NCBI GenBank assembly: GCA_964023275.1
Contig: OZ029927.1
Coordinates: 2,837,715 to 2,901,714, forward strand
DNA length: 64,000 nucleotides
Source of the DNA: Norana najaformis
Taxonomy: Eukaryota; Annelida; Clitellata; Crassiclitellata; Hormogastridae
Direction of reading: 5' to 3'
In this document: positions 29,801-44,800 of the stretch, in pieces
Numbering within the stretch: position 1 is the first letter of the stretch
Layout of the letters: every line of letters starts with the position of its first letter
Program-made: the position numbers and the translations under genes
Notes under the pieces: generated by a model
Databases searched by the model: none
What the model was told of the DNA's origin: nothing
What the model saw: the letters and a program-made list of their open reading frames with translations, nothing else

Positions 29801-32800
29801 CATCATCTGATGCAAATTCATCAAGAATTTGCCGAATTTCGTCGTCAGTAAGGCCACAAAAACAACACGCCGCCATTTTGGGTTATTTAAATTCGTGATT
29901 TAAATGTCCGATTTGATTGGTCGATTTTTATGTTTATAACCGAATTCTAAAAATATCTTCCACTTATTTCTGTACTTAATTATAATATCTTGGCCTAATT
30001 GATGTAAGGTTTCAAAAATATAAAGTCTGCGATAGGCTGAGAGTGGTCTAGATAATAGTACATGCCCACTACCAATTACTACCTGCTCGTCGTGATACCT
30101 ACACTACCAATCACTACCTACTCGTCTGTATTGGGTTAAGTGAATTAACTTGGGATAATTTCATTTCCTTGAACAATAGACTTGAGTTGTTGAGCTGACT
30201 GATATTTGAAGCAAAATAAACACAACAACAGCAATCCAATAACTAGACAATCTTTAAAATTTAAGAGTTATGCAGCTTGACAACAATTTGTCAATTTCAC
30301 AACAAGCCCCACAATTTCAATCCCAGATACAGATGTCAAATGCAAACACATTGGCATGGTGCTGTTTATAATTACAAAATTAATTTTTGTTATACATTTT
30401 TATTAAAACATGCATATATACTGATATATAAACAACATAGATAAATACTATATCAATAGCAGGTTATTTATAGTACAACTGATAATTTGAGATAGGAACC
30501 AGCAAAAGCAGTTAGCTTGGTTTCTCGAGCTGTGATAAAGTAATGAGTGAATTAAAATATTACGTTATGTTACAGATAAAACTGCCTCGGTTTTTTGTAG
30601 CAAATGCCCTGGCCACTAGCCGTCTTGACTACTGTAATTTGCTTTGTATTAGAATTTCAAAAGCTAACTTGATGAATCTTCAACAGGTCCAAAACACCTT
30701 TAACATCATTAAAACTTCAAAGTATCAACTTCTATGTCCAGTCCTAAAATCGTTGCATTGGCTACCCATGAAAAACAGAATAACTTTCAAGACCAGCTAA
30801 TTGTCTATAAGGTTCTTAGGTTTCAGCCAACCTCACTATCTTCATCTCATGTGACTCCGAAGACTCGTAACCAGTTGACCAGATCCTCTGCCTGTCTCAC
30901 TCTGACCATACTGAGGACAATAGCCCTTGGTGGGTGTGCCTTTTCCATTGCTGCCCAGACTTTGGATCTCTCATCCAGCAAATATTCGCTCTGCTGCGTC
31001 TGTCTTGCCATCAACTTGGCCTTTATATCTCGACTAAAAACCCATATTTTCCTGGACTTATTTCCTCCTTAGGCTCTTCCTATGTCTTCTTGGATTTCCC
31101 TCTGGGCTTTTAACTGAACTTACCTTAGCATAGGTATACTCCTCAACCCTGTTTAGTGGTGATCATCGACTGATGCCTTTAGCATTATTACAGGATGCTA
31201 TCGAAGTTCTTGAATTATTATTACCTTCATTATTAAAAATCTGAAAAACACAAACAGTTGAAGCTGACCTTGATATCTTTGGCTTCAATTGCTGATAGGA
31301 TTTCCTGGATGTGATCTGAGAAGAATTCAACAAGAGCCGAGGTTCTTGAGGCTCGCAGCAAAGGCAGACAGACTCTTTCAAGACAGGAGCGTCGTTGGTC
31401 AGGCGTCAGGGACCCTTCATCCAGGAAGATGGAAAAAGGAACATCTAGACATGGCTTCTGTTTGTCAGCTCTCAGACTGCAATCAATCAAATGCCACCAG
31501 AAAATGTCAGAATAAAGTGAATCAATGCAACCTTACACTTAATTCTAATGATGGTCCAAAATAAGTTCGTTATTGATCACACTTGTCTCCTCCCAGGTCC
31601 CCAAGGATTGACATGCTGGCTGCTCTGCTGACCTACTCAAATAATCCCAAGTTTAGGATTGTCTTCATTTCTGTTTAGCATAACACAGCAAGGACATTGC
31701 AGAAATCCTTATATTCTACTAGATTAAGAAACAAACAGCAACAGTTAGAAAGTATAAACTAAGACAGCAGGCCTCAAAATGAAGCTACCAACTGCTCCAC
31801 TGAAGAACTTCAAAAAAATTGTGATGAAGGGAAATAGTCATTTGAGTTTGGCAGTGGCAGCCACTTTACAGAATGCCATTTGCGTACACAAGAGTTCGAA
31901 TAAACCAAATAAAGCAGCTGTACAAGACACCATTTCACTTCTGAGAAAGTACAACAAAATCTCCTTATAAAAAATTACTGGGGTATCTTTGGAATTCATA
32001 CCACGTACTGCGCTACAACTACATGGCTGCATCAGAACAACTTCTATTTCTAAACCAGTTCCTGACTGCATTACATCAGGATGTGCCTTATAATGACACA
32101 TGTTCAGCATCTGTGGTAACGTAATCAAGTAAACCAATCGATACAGGGATGTGAAATAATCCTCAGTGGTACTCCAGCACATCAATAGTAGTATCAAACG
32201 CATGCATTTAAAATAAAAGGTTTTCCAATTTCAAAGGAAAAGCACAAATAAAATACGTCCAACATACCGCTTCATCATTTTCACTAAGGTCGCTTGAATT
32301 GTCTCTTCGTAGATGTGCTGCTTCTCTCGACACAGAATGCTGATAAGAAGTTGTAGAAGAACTGGACTGGCTGACAATTCCAATGCCAACAGAATCTACA
32401 CACAAGACTGCAATGTTATGTTATGTAATACACACCACTGGGTAGATTGGCTCCATACAAATCTTGCAATTTCTACAGAAAACACTAAAGTACATTGCAA
32501 GGCTATACTAATTAAGTGAACTGCTTAGAAATTATCAGATCTATATAAATTTTGCTATTACATTAAATTACATTAATCTTATAATGACATGAGAACTTCT
32601 ACAGCACTACTGTTATAGTGTGAAAAACATCAGCTGATATTCACTACTATGCAAAATCAATGTGCCAGCCCAATTCCACGGTGAGCCCGACTGAAAACCA
32701 AGAGGGAACTCTAAAAAGACAAGAAAACAGCCTACAGAGGAAATTATTGCTACAATTTATGTCGCATGCTGCATAGAGTCTGCTCACACTGGTTCCAAGC

Positions 32801-35800
32801 TCTACTGCAGCAACAAACAAAACAACAGAGCAACTGCAGATGCAACAAAATTGAGCACAACAGCAAGCTATTGCTGAGCAGTTGTGTTCAGCTGAGTTGG
32901 ATTGTCTTAACGATTAGTGAAAACAGAGAAAAGATAGAATAATAAGAAGCCAGAAGTAAATACCTTCTCCAATGCACCAGTATACTCATTGTATTTTGGA
33001 CTGCCAACAGGATATTCTGAGCTTTTCATTGGAAAGTTATCCGTAACAAAACGGTCTAATACATTTCTAATCGAACACAAAAAAACAAGTCTCATTATAA
33101 CATATGATATAAAACATTAAATTATTACATAAATACAAACATATTAAACAGTAAAATTAGCATAAATTTGTTAATCTAAAACTTTCAGCAAACTATTTCA
33201 CTAGTACTAACTTCAACTGACTGGCAGTCTGAAATTCAACAGAATCTGCATCTAAGCTCAAGCTGACGTACAGAAAACCAGCAACACACGTGGCATCAGT
33301 TCAATGTTTCAGGTATTAGAATAGATCTGAATAAACTCACTTCAGCTGAGTCAGATGCGGCTCTGGTGAGACAACAAAAAACATGAGCAGATCCAATGCT
33401 CGAGTCTAAAACAGAAAATCGTAAAAACATTCAACAAAAACAATTGGAATTTTATGTAAAAAGGGGAAATTTGTGGGCTTATATTTATGAAGTATGCATG
33501 AACGAATGAATGAAACAATAAATGCTTAGATGTATGCATGTAAGTATGCACATATCTAAGCATTTGTATGGTACCTATTTAGAACCTCTTAAAAGTGCTA
33601 TATGGCTATCTAAATGATCTAACCAGATACAACATAACTTATGGCAAATAGAGAATGCTTGCTTACTAAAGCCTAACAACATCAGCATCATTTTAACTTT
33701 TCAAAACTGCTTTTCTCTCATAGTTCGGCAACAAATACTTCTGACTACATATCCTGAAAGGTGACAAATAAATCCTTAGCTACATACAGGTCTCCTCAAG
33801 TCTGGTCTAAACTCCCTGCCGTTAGGCATTGTTGGACTAAATTTCTTTCAGGTTTTTGTTTTTTGTATCAAAATACCATTGTACCCAAGTAGACACAGTG
33901 CCCAAGTAGACACAGTGGCATAGGTTGTGTTCTTACAACTAAGTAAGCATTACAACTACAGGTCAAGACTTAAAACCTACTTACAGCAAACAATATCCCC
34001 CAACAGCCATTTCAAGGCTTTTGCAGGCTGAACTGATCTATTCTCGGATTTCATCTCATTTTGGGGCAGTTTCACTCGTTAATGACCAAAATCTTGTGTA
34101 TCAATAAATGGCACAATAGTTGCTGCTAGAAGTTGTAAAAATGAAACACATAAATTAAGCAAAAAGCAGAAAAGTTCAATCAATAAAATGTGAGAATTAC
34201 CTTCACAGCCATGGAGAGATTTTTGTCGGATAGCAAATCACAGTACATCGTAAAGACGCCACAGAAAGCCTTATGGTTAACATCACTAACAGCTTTTGGT
34301 TCAATGATAACAACCTTTGTCAGCAATGTCAAGGTCAAGGACTTTAACTCAAGTGTAGCTGCTTCTCCCTGCCACCAGGCCTTCAGTCTGTTCCATTCAC
34401 CAAGAAAGATATCCACGAGCTGACTGCCATATCTGAATCACATAATAAGAGAAATGCAAAGATGTTATTTCACATGTCTATATTCCTTGTGAAATAATAT
34501 CTTTGTATTTTTATTACAATGCTTCTGTAAAAGTCTCTGATAAGTGCTATATAAATGCCAGAAACTGCCAAATACATACATACATACATACATACATACA
34601 TACATACATAGTATGGTTGTCTTGTTGTCATTTTTGCACTTCAGCAGATAGGAGAGGCTCAAATTTTAACACTCTGCACTCAAACTAACTGGTTACTGTT
34701 TCACAATATAAGGATCAAAATAATTCCAAACAATCAATTAAAATATAAGAATAATTCCAAACAATCAATTATAAGATCAGAATAATTCCAAACAATCAAT
34801 TAAAATATAAGAATAATTCCAAACAATCAATTATAAGATCAGAATAATTCCAAACAATCAATTAAATGCTAAGAATAATTCCAATCAATTAAATCATCAA
34901 TTAGTTACAGTAACTGATCGGAACAAATAGAAATGATCAATCACCTACTAAACCCGATCTCCATGCAAGAAATGACTTACTCATGTCGGAGTGAGGCTTT
35001 ATGTGAGACAACATCTAAGAGTCCAGTCAGAATGGCACCCACAACATTCTGCTCTTTGTCGGCAAAAGACACAAGAAGTGGAACTGCAGTCTGTGCCACT
35101 TTTAACAGGTAGTTGTCAATTGCTGACTTAAAGGTTGTGTAAAAGAGGTCGCCATGAGCAGTGACTGAACCTCCAGAAGACAGCGTAGACCTGACAGATG
35201 TCTTATCGAATAGCAAGTCAGTGACTTTTGTCAACTGAAAGACAGTGCAGAAACAAACTTATTGATAATTATTTCATTAATTGCACTACCTCAAGAGTAG
35301 CACTGTTAGCAGCCAACCATTAATCTAATCTCATCTAATAGCTTCTAAAGAGCAATTAACATAATGCACGTTGCATCAATTGATGGTCGCTTTAAGCGAA
35401 ACTGTAGTCATAAATCACAATCCAGATCTGGAGGTGAAAGGCCAAAGGTGAAAGGTTAACACTGGACCTGGGGTCTAAATCTAACACATCAAGTGAATCA
35501 GAAAATTGATACTCAGACCATGTCAAGTTAGGTTTTACAGACTCAGCTGAATTGCTCGTTTAGTGTGTATGCTTCAGCGGTATATCTCAACTGCACGATG
35601 AGACCTTTGAAAACTGTCTAGAATGCATAAGCGCACAGTATTCTATTGTGTGGCACACTGGGTCAGTAATCCATTAATGGCAGGCTCAAGCCAGCTGAAG
35701 AGACTCCGTGTAAGGATCCTGGACTTGTTTTGTACATACTTATCCATGCCTCTGATTCAGATTTATTGAAATGCATAAGCAATAAGTACCAAAAAACAAA

Positions 35801-38800
35801 TAAAATCAATAGTGGTCATTACTATACCTTAATCTACCTTTTTTTTGTCAATTTCAAAGAATGCAGCAACTTAAAAACAAGCTGAGCAAGTTAGATGTCA
35901 AAGATCCAAATATTCTTCAGTACATACATAAACAACTCTAATTACACAGAGGTAAAGCATGCATAACAGAACTACATATCTGAAACAAAACATTATCTTT
36001 CCTCACATCCGGCTTTAGAGCAAATCCTAGATTCAGGCAATCTGTCAAGAGATCAAACTCTGCTGGCGAAAGATGTTTTGCCAACAGTTCTTGTTCTCTG
36101 GTTTTCATCACAACTGCCTACAAACAAAACAAGGAAATCATCAATATCAATCAGTCAACGGTCAGATGTAAGGAATCACTAACAGTACAATAACTCAAGA
36201 GAAATTTAAAAGAAACAAAACTCAATAACTTTACACCCTGAAAATGTAAACAAACACTGAAATGATGCCAAAGGTAACCTGACCTGCAGGCCACAGTTTC
36301 CCCCAGGCCTGGCCTATGGCAAAATAAAGTATACAAAAATGTGTCCTGCAGTCAGATTGCTGTGGTCACACTGATATGTATGTATGTATCACTAAACCTG
36401 TATAGCACCTTTTGAGTAACTCACAAAGGCACTGCAGCACAGCTACCTAGTGGTCTCTTAAGATGGGAGGAAAATGTGTTCTAAACTGTTGAACGGCAAG
36501 AGATTGGATGTCTGGTGGAAGACTGTTCCAGAGAAACAGCCCCACAGAGGAGAAGGAGCAGCCCACTCATGCCGTCGTGCGAGAACGTGGCACTGTGAGA
36601 TGACCGTGTGTCACCGATCATAGTCTCTGTTGACCAGGTTGATCAGCAACCTGTGTGATGAGCTTGTTGATGTAATCTGGTGCTGAACCAACGATCGATG
36701 ATCTGACCATGAGGAATATTTTAAACTGTACCCTCTTCTCAACTGGAAGCCAATGTAGGGTTTCACATATGTAGGTAGAAATATGCGAGAATCTGGACGT
36801 ACCAATCTTATGACCTGAGTAAGGGTCTCCAGAGGAATTTCAGCAGAAGTGTTTTACCATTACTTTCACCTTTACCTCTGCGGCAAGATATATAATGACA
36901 ATTATGACAGTGACAGTGAATTTGATAATGATAATTAATAGTTCTTCAACCTGAAAAGCATGTTCAGTGAAGGCTGAAGAAACTCCTGCACTGTCAACAT
37001 CAGTCAAGTATCCAGCTGCATGGAGCTCAATGTAGGCATGTATGAGGTGCCGCAGGGACAGACGGTCAGCGTGCGCTTCTGAAGAAAATGCAGGAAGCCG
37101 ATTTCGCAAATCAAAAATGCTGGAAAAAACAAAGATATGGAACTTCAACCATCTGCATAATAAATAATTAAAACAACAATAACAAGTTTTCATCTGTTAG
37201 CTTAAAACAGTAAATGGGACAGCACATTTGTGTTGGATGGGCTACAAAGCCGAGTTTCTGCATGATATGATACCTTGTGCATAAAATACTTATGCCATAG
37301 ACAAACTTGGGAAAAGACCAAGTCTGAAACCAAAAACTGCAAGATTTCTGAAAATGCAGCTTTGTTGCCATACAGCTGCTTTGGCCATCGGAAAATGTGC
37401 TTTCGGGTTTAATCAATTGTCTTTCATACACTGATATACTGGAACAACTGTACAATGTTTACTTTGGCGGTTTACGAAACCATGCTGAATTAAAACAATT
37501 TAATACAAAGGTTCCAAATGCGACAATGACTGTCAACTGTCTGAGGTGGCATTCACTGATAGAGATGGTCCTCCATATTTAGATGTTGCTTATATATATT
37601 CTAACAACAGAGTTTGTTGTTTTGCATATGCTGTTAATTTAGAATGTGTTTGTTAAGTACTGACAGGCTTACAAGTACTTATGTCATGACTCATAAGTCA
37701 CGGTTCAAATGCATATTGGCAACACCTTCCCTGATATTTGGAAATCACACGTCTTGGTTACGAAATATCAATGTGGTGATGGTCTTATTATCCAACATTA
37801 ACCATTGAGAGATTTGAGAACAGTGAAGGAGTTCTCTTGAAGTCTGCTTTGTATGTATAAAGACTACTCACAGACTAACTACCAAAGCACATCAACAAAT
37901 TAACTCACATCATCATCTGTCACAGTTCAGATACAAATTGTCTAAGATCTCTAATATTTGGAACAGAAACATCTTTTGATTAAAAATGTGGTGATGGCCC
38001 TACCATTGAACACTAAGGTTTGAAGCGACCATAAACTGATGCAATGTGATAACGGTGTTACAGAAGTCATTAGATTAGATGAGATAAAACACGAACAATT
38101 GAAAGATCTGAGGATAGTGAGGGAATTCTCTAGAAGCGGTGCTACGTAATGTTGCTTCATGATATAATAATAAGAAATGAATAAAGGAACAACTGACTCT
38201 TTTGATTTCAGATGCTTGTTTAGAATGTTCTGGAAGCTTGCACATAGACCAGACGCATCATGCCGCAAATTGCCCAAAAGCACAGACGTCTACAGAAAAA
38301 AACATTGCAGAGAACTTAAACAGCTGTCTAGTGTAAATGTAAGGTCATTATAGATCTTATAAGATCTAATCAAATTTAATAGCACCAGGTTTAAAATATG
38401 CAGGGTATTTTAACTGAAAATCACTCAGAAAGCCTCTCTCTGGTACTCCTTCAAAATAGGCAAAAGCATTTTTCAGTGTTAAACTCCTCCTCTGAGTGTA
38501 TGTGACAACTGCATAACTTGTGCCACAGAAATTATTCAAGTAGAATCTGTTGTCACATCAGGCAACCTCTCAACACAGTTCTGCTGTTTGAAAAACTCCT
38601 AAAAATCCAAAAGATCCTAAACCCTGAATAAATTATAATTACATCAATCAATGACATTAAGAATTATCTGGACATATATAGCGCCTTTTAAGTATAATTC
38701 AAAAGCACTGGAATATTGTTATTTAACAGTTCTACAAAGGTGCATCATAGTTTTAGCTGAAAATGTGCTTTAAGTAACTGCTTTAAGGACTTACTCAAGG

Positions 38801-41800
38801 TCTGTACAAATTACTGTAATGGTGACAAAGGAAGCTTGGATGCAATACAAGCACTCAACCATCTACAACTGAGTCATATCATTGACAGAAGCTTATAATA
38901 AATGAGTGACTATACAACCTGATCTTCACCACTAATAAAGGCAGTGCACGTTGTTTCAAAGAATTGCAATAGAATATACTGGCACCTATTTAAATTATGA
39001 AATACAGAGAATTATAAAGGAAGTCTTCACGAAATTTCATAAGAAACCATTACCTCCTGTGGAAGTTTTGTCATTACTTCAACATCAGCCATGTTGAAAC
39101 CAATGGAGGTAGGTTCAACAATGCAGGCTATCACAAGATGCCAAATATTTGGAGTGAAGAAGTCACCAGGAATGATCTGATATACAAAAGACATTCCATG
39201 TTTTAAGTGCTGAGCTTCCTTCATGCTCAGTTTACAGGATATGAAACCACTACCACCCTTGTGACCACCAATAAAATATGATTATATGATACAAATATAC
39301 CATTTAATCATCATGAATTCAATTATTATCATTATGATAATCTTCAATATAAATAACATTATTACTGGTTTTTTCAAACCTGTTCAATTTGTTTGCCATA
39401 TCTTTTAAACATAATCGAAAAGAAGTTCAAGATTCGAACAACAACGGTACATTTCGCTCTGAAAAACAATCAGAAACATCAACTAAACTATTAACTAGAT
39501 TCTTGAAAACATATGTACTCTTGGTTATCAGGACAATATTGAAATCAATTCTTGAAAACATGAGTACTCTTGGTTATGAGGACAATATTGAAATCAATTC
39601 TTGAAAACATATGTACTCTTGGTTATCAGGACAATATCAAATCAATTCTTGAAAACATGAGTACTCTTGGTTATCAGGACAATATCAAATCAATTCTTGA
39701 AAACATGAGTACTCTTGGTTATCAGGACAATATCAAATCAATTCTTGAAAACATGAGTACTCTTGAGTACCATGGCAATATCAAACTGTTCTTGAAAACA
39801 AGAGTACTTTTGGTTATCAGGGCAAATGAAATTGATTCTTGGAGACATGAATACTCTTGGTTACCATGGTGGTTTGGTATCATCAGGTAGTTTAGCATTA
39901 CCACTGAGGAGTCAAGGGCAAATCCAGGGCTACACCAGTTTTGTCTCCCTACATCTCAGTTTATAAAACCTGTGCAAAAAACAATGAGCAGGTGTGCACT
40001 GGTTGTTGTTGCAGCACGACATGGATGAGAGACCAAATGCAGGCAAAGGGGGTTTTGTTGACTGGTTGATGGCACCTTTGTCTACTTCTTGTTGGTTTTC
40101 TTCTTGTTGGAAGACTGTCCACTGTCCACTACGGCTCTTGTGTGTCCATTAAGGGTCTTCTCAGTGTGCACTCGTGGATTGGGGTGGAGTTGGGGTGACT
40201 TTGGCCACTCCCTTCCTCCTAAACTCAGATGGGAGAAGCCCCTGGAGTGTACCAGTGTGACTGTCATATAAACAGCCAGCTACTAAATAACACTGTCACT
40301 ACCATCTTCAAAGAAGGCAAGGTTTGCTGCAAATTCTCCTTTTCACCAATTAACTTTATGTATCAAATCAAACCAATAATAAAGCAACAGCAACAACATC
40401 CAAAGTCATAAGCACAACAGCAAAAAAAGAACAACATTAACAACAAAAAACAGACAAAGTAAAGCAAGGATCACTGACTGGTTAAATGTTTCATTTTCAC
40501 TGGGAGTGAAGACTGTTGATCCTTTTGCTCCTTGTGACAGTTCCTCAAGATTTCCAAATGCAAACTCATCAACAAAATTCTTGAGAACTTCAAACAAAAC
40601 TGAACCTTTGTCTAATGAAAACAAAGAAGCAAAAGCAAATTACCTCTAAAGTTTCACAGTCTTCATTCCATCAAAAGTTGCCTACTATATAGTAACATAT
40701 ACAAACATGGCTAGATAACTAACTAACTAACCGACTAACAAACTAACATAATGTAGTGCAGCACTGTAAGCACTTCTAGGATGCTACACACAGTCAGTTG
40801 GCAGCATGAGGTGTCAAACCATTTAAGCGGTACGTGGGATTTTAAGCTTTTTCTTCTAAATTTCAAGACTTTCTTGAATGAAGGTTGGAAGGTTGACACA
40901 TTAACATTAAGCAACAACCCAAAGGTCCTTCCACCAATTCTGGTGCTGGTTTACAAAACCAATAAATGGAAGACTTGTGACCACAGCTACAGTAAGATGT
41001 GTGTCAAGCAATGTCTGCTGCTGAGGAGTTTCATAGACACAAGCTCCATTTGTCCAATCTCTACTGCACACATACCTAGAATATGTCTCATAAAGTACTT
41101 CTGTAGAGAAATATGTCTTGGCTATTTGCGCAGTGAAGAAATTACTATTTCTATGACTCAGACAAATGGCCAAAGGAACTGACAAAGACAGAACTTCTTA
41201 CCAGTGAATAGTTTTTTGGGGTCTAGGAGATCTTGACCAAACACCCAAGTGTAGCAGTCTAAAGCAGCCAGAACCAGTTCAAACCAGTTAACAGCAGCCT
41301 TCAGTGAAAACTCTGCATCATGACCTTTCAATCGACGTAAGCCACCAATGCCTGACTTCTGGCCTTTGGACAGTTTGTAACATTCCCGTTCAAACCTGAC
41401 ATTAAATCAACTGGAGTTACCTTAGAAAAGCACTCAATTAAAAATAATTAAATCACCTATGATTGTCTTATGTCTAATGACACCTCTAATAATAATAATA
41501 ATAATAATAATTAGCAACTTCTAATGCGCCAGTGCCTAATGCACAAGGCATCAACCGATGGCACACCAAAACCAAGCCACAATCAGGTCGATATCCAGAA
41601 GGTCAGTCCGCACAACAGAAAGGCAGCCTATGGTGGATAAGCAATTTGAAACAGTTAAGTTTTAAGTTGAGAACAAAATGACAGGAGCGACTGAGCAGAA
41701 AGATCAGACACAGGGAGGGAATTCCAAAATTTTGGTCCAGCAACCGAAAATGCTCGTTTACCAAGAACAGTTCTAGCCCAAGGTATGACCAGAGAAAGAC

Positions 41801-44800
41801 AATCAGATGACATTACAGAATAATGGTAAGTCTGGGGAATAAGGACTGATTTCAAGTATTGTGGTTGGCCATAGTTCAATGTTTTATAAACTGTAAGTCC
41901 TAATTTGAAACAAATCCTTTGCTGAACAGGAAGCCAATGTAAAGATTTAAGCACAGGGGTTATAAGCTCGTATTTAGAAGTATTTGTTATGGCTCTAGCC
42001 AAGGAGTTCTGAACTCTTTGGAGTTTCTGCATGTTTGATTTAGTGATACCATTGATATATTATAAATAATGACACATTAAGGATAGCCAGTTCAAAAGCA
42101 CTGACTCACTTATTCCAAAATTTATTTTGTTTGTTTGCTTGTGTGTGTGTGCAAGTGTGTGTGTGCATGCGTGTGTAAAAATACATTGGGTATATGTCGA
42201 ATATCAAAAGTAATCCTTTTTGTTTACTTATGACTACAAGAAATTACAATTTTCAAACGAAAAGTATGATAAGGTTATCTGAGAACGACCAACTCAACTA
42301 AAGCAGGTATTCCAATGTGAACAGTTAATAACTAATAAAAGGATTCTATTTTCACAAAGAAAGATTACCTAACTAGTTGGTTTTTGGAAAATTTAGCTTC
42401 TAATTCAACACAGATAACTGACCTTTCGACAAAATATGCTGGCCCATTTTTTTTCATGTGAAGATCGAAGAAATCTTTCGCAATCTTGAAAGCTTAATAA
42501 CAATAGAAAAGTAAACTTAAGACTTTGTTATATATACAACAATGGGAATTAAAGTTAGATCAGTTAGGTCAGGTTAGGTATTCGCTCACTTGTTACACTA
42601 CCTCAGCAGAAGTCCTTAAAGAGCAAGGCCATGGAGTTTGAATCATCTTTTGGCTGAAGAGCTAACACAAAAACACTATTCCAACAATTACCTGGACCTC
42701 CTTCCTATTATGAGTTACACAGCTTCACGATGAACTCTGATACATAAGCATTCGAATCGGAACTTGGATGTTAGATGCAAACTGCTACCAAGGAAACCAA
42801 GTAACTGTTCACTCACAATGGTAACGCAAAGTAAATGCTTATTCAGTACAGGCTTCTATCAACATTAGTCAGTTACACAAAGCCCTCAGGTTAAATATCA
42901 AATGTAGATGCAAGTTCTCAATTAATGGATTGTAACGTACCTGTAATGAAAGTGATCATGATGCTGACAATGAAGAGAAGGACACTGATAAAGATGTCAG
43001 CAACAGTACTGACAGTGGCAGTGATGATGAGATGAGGATGAAGATAATTAAATAATTAACATGATTAATTATCAGTGCAATAATGATAATTATGTGACAT
43101 GGAGTTCAACCACCATGTCAAACGATTCATCAGCCAAATCTCTTAAGCAAACCTGGAACTGAAGGAGCGAGCTGGTAGATGAGATCCATGGCAGAATGCC
43201 TGCATTCTGTCTGTGGCCGACCGCACTGGAGCAGCAACCAGTCAAGCAAGCTACTCAAGTCACCATCAGACCAACTCCTGTAAACACACAATCTTATTCC
43301 ATTTCATCACTTTACACAGGCAGCTCCAAGTATGCATGCAAGCATGCATGTACGTATGCATGCACGCATGCATGTGTGTATATATCTAGCACTTAATAGC
43401 TATAATGCCTTTAAGTACTGTATGTATACAATTGATGGGAAAAATATCTGTCAACCTACAAACTCACTGGCCTTAATGTCTTGATCTATGTTTGAAAGAA
43501 ATCCAGCTGATTACAGTACTTACAATTTCAACCAAGATACACTTCTCCAGCCTTTGAAAAATATTAGCAATCAAACTTGTGCTTACTTTGGTTTCCTTCT
43601 TAGTTTAGTTGACTTGCTGAGAAGCTTTGCCTTGACTTTAATGATTTTCTCCAAGTGACCAATTACCAGCTTACACTGAGACTGTGTACCTGGAAAAGTC
43701 CCGAACATTCTGATTGTATGTTTAGTCACCAAAAGCACTAGTGTCTTTCCAAGTCTTTCTAAACTGCCTACTGATTTCTTTTTAACATTAGTTCTCCATA
43801 ATTCTTATCATTATCAACCACCACCTTATCAAGCACCACCTCCACACATTATACCTGCAACATTTATACCATTCTGTATTGACTTTAAGCCATAACACTG
43901 GAGCTACTGTCTGTGTCATATTATGACATTGATGTTATTGTTTGTGCTGTGTTATAACAATGACATCATGATCAACTTAATCCAGTTTTTACATAACACA
44001 GGCGGAAAACTGGATCAAGCTACTAGCGGAACACCATTGTTGTTTTTCTCGGGTTGACCCATTGACACCCGTATATCAGTGTGATTAATTGTAATTAGTT
44101 TTTGTATGTTTGCTCATCCAAAGACTTTCAAAACCCGAATAAATATCAAGAACATAGTTTACCAAGAGCTTTATCATCTGCATGAGCCATGGCCAAAGAT
44201 TCAACAAATGTTACTAGTATCTCAAAGATGAATATGTCGATCAAAGATTCCTCTTCCCTGTAATATAAATAAAATTGAACATCAGTATTACAGAAGGTGC
44301 ATATACACATATAGTAGGTAAGATTAAACGAAGGTTTAGCATAGATCCAAATAAATACTGATAACAGCTACCATATGCTGAAATCTGATTTGCTTAAAAT
44401 GCCTTTTTCACCCTTCTAATGCATAACCGTTAAGGTTTAGGCAGAAGTTGTTTGATGTGTAAATCTGGCCACTCAATTACCTGAAGATTGTGTAGATATT
44501 GTTGAAACCTAATGCTGCTCCAAGTCGCTTGAAGGCATTTGGATGTCGAGCCAAACTGTAGAATCGCTTCAGCATAGCCTTGATACTAAATGGACTCTTC
44601 TCAATCTCCTACATCAAAATTAATACATAATAGCAAAAACAATTTTCGAGGTTTATTTTACTTAAAATAGGTTTATTTTACTTCAAAATGAAGTCAATAA
44701 AGAATACTTAGTTAAAGACAATAGTTATGGTAAATAAATAAATAAACAATAAATAAACAGCCCAATTCAAAGATTACATGCTACTGATTTTCAACATTGC

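Larger units (their letters stand above)
27952..30135 (-). mobile_element. piggyBac-like DNA transposon, internally deleted, TTAA target site
   Basis: A 2,184-bp insertion flanked by TTAA on both sides (27948-27951 and 30136-30139), the piggyBac hallmark. The termini CCCTTAACTGACGAG and CCCAATACAGACGAG agree at 11 of 15 bases, and both ends carry a subterminal acgacgagc. On the minus strand it has an acidic transposase-like N-terminus (29649-29876) and, further on, a cysteine-rich piece like the C-terminal zinc-binding domain of piggyBac transposases. No catalytic DDD core is seen, so this copy is non-autonomous. It sits in the largest PRKDC intron. Confidence 0.85.

Noticed and set aside
34705-34895. 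Regular repeats with spacers, CRISPR-like at first sight
   Set aside because: Spacers alternate between only two related forms and the host is an animal; it is a minisatellite.
39570-39890. 106-codon plus-strand frame with repeated [12 protein letters not shown]
   Set aside because: It is a by-product of an intronic 48-bp minisatellite; no promoter, splice sites or similarity.
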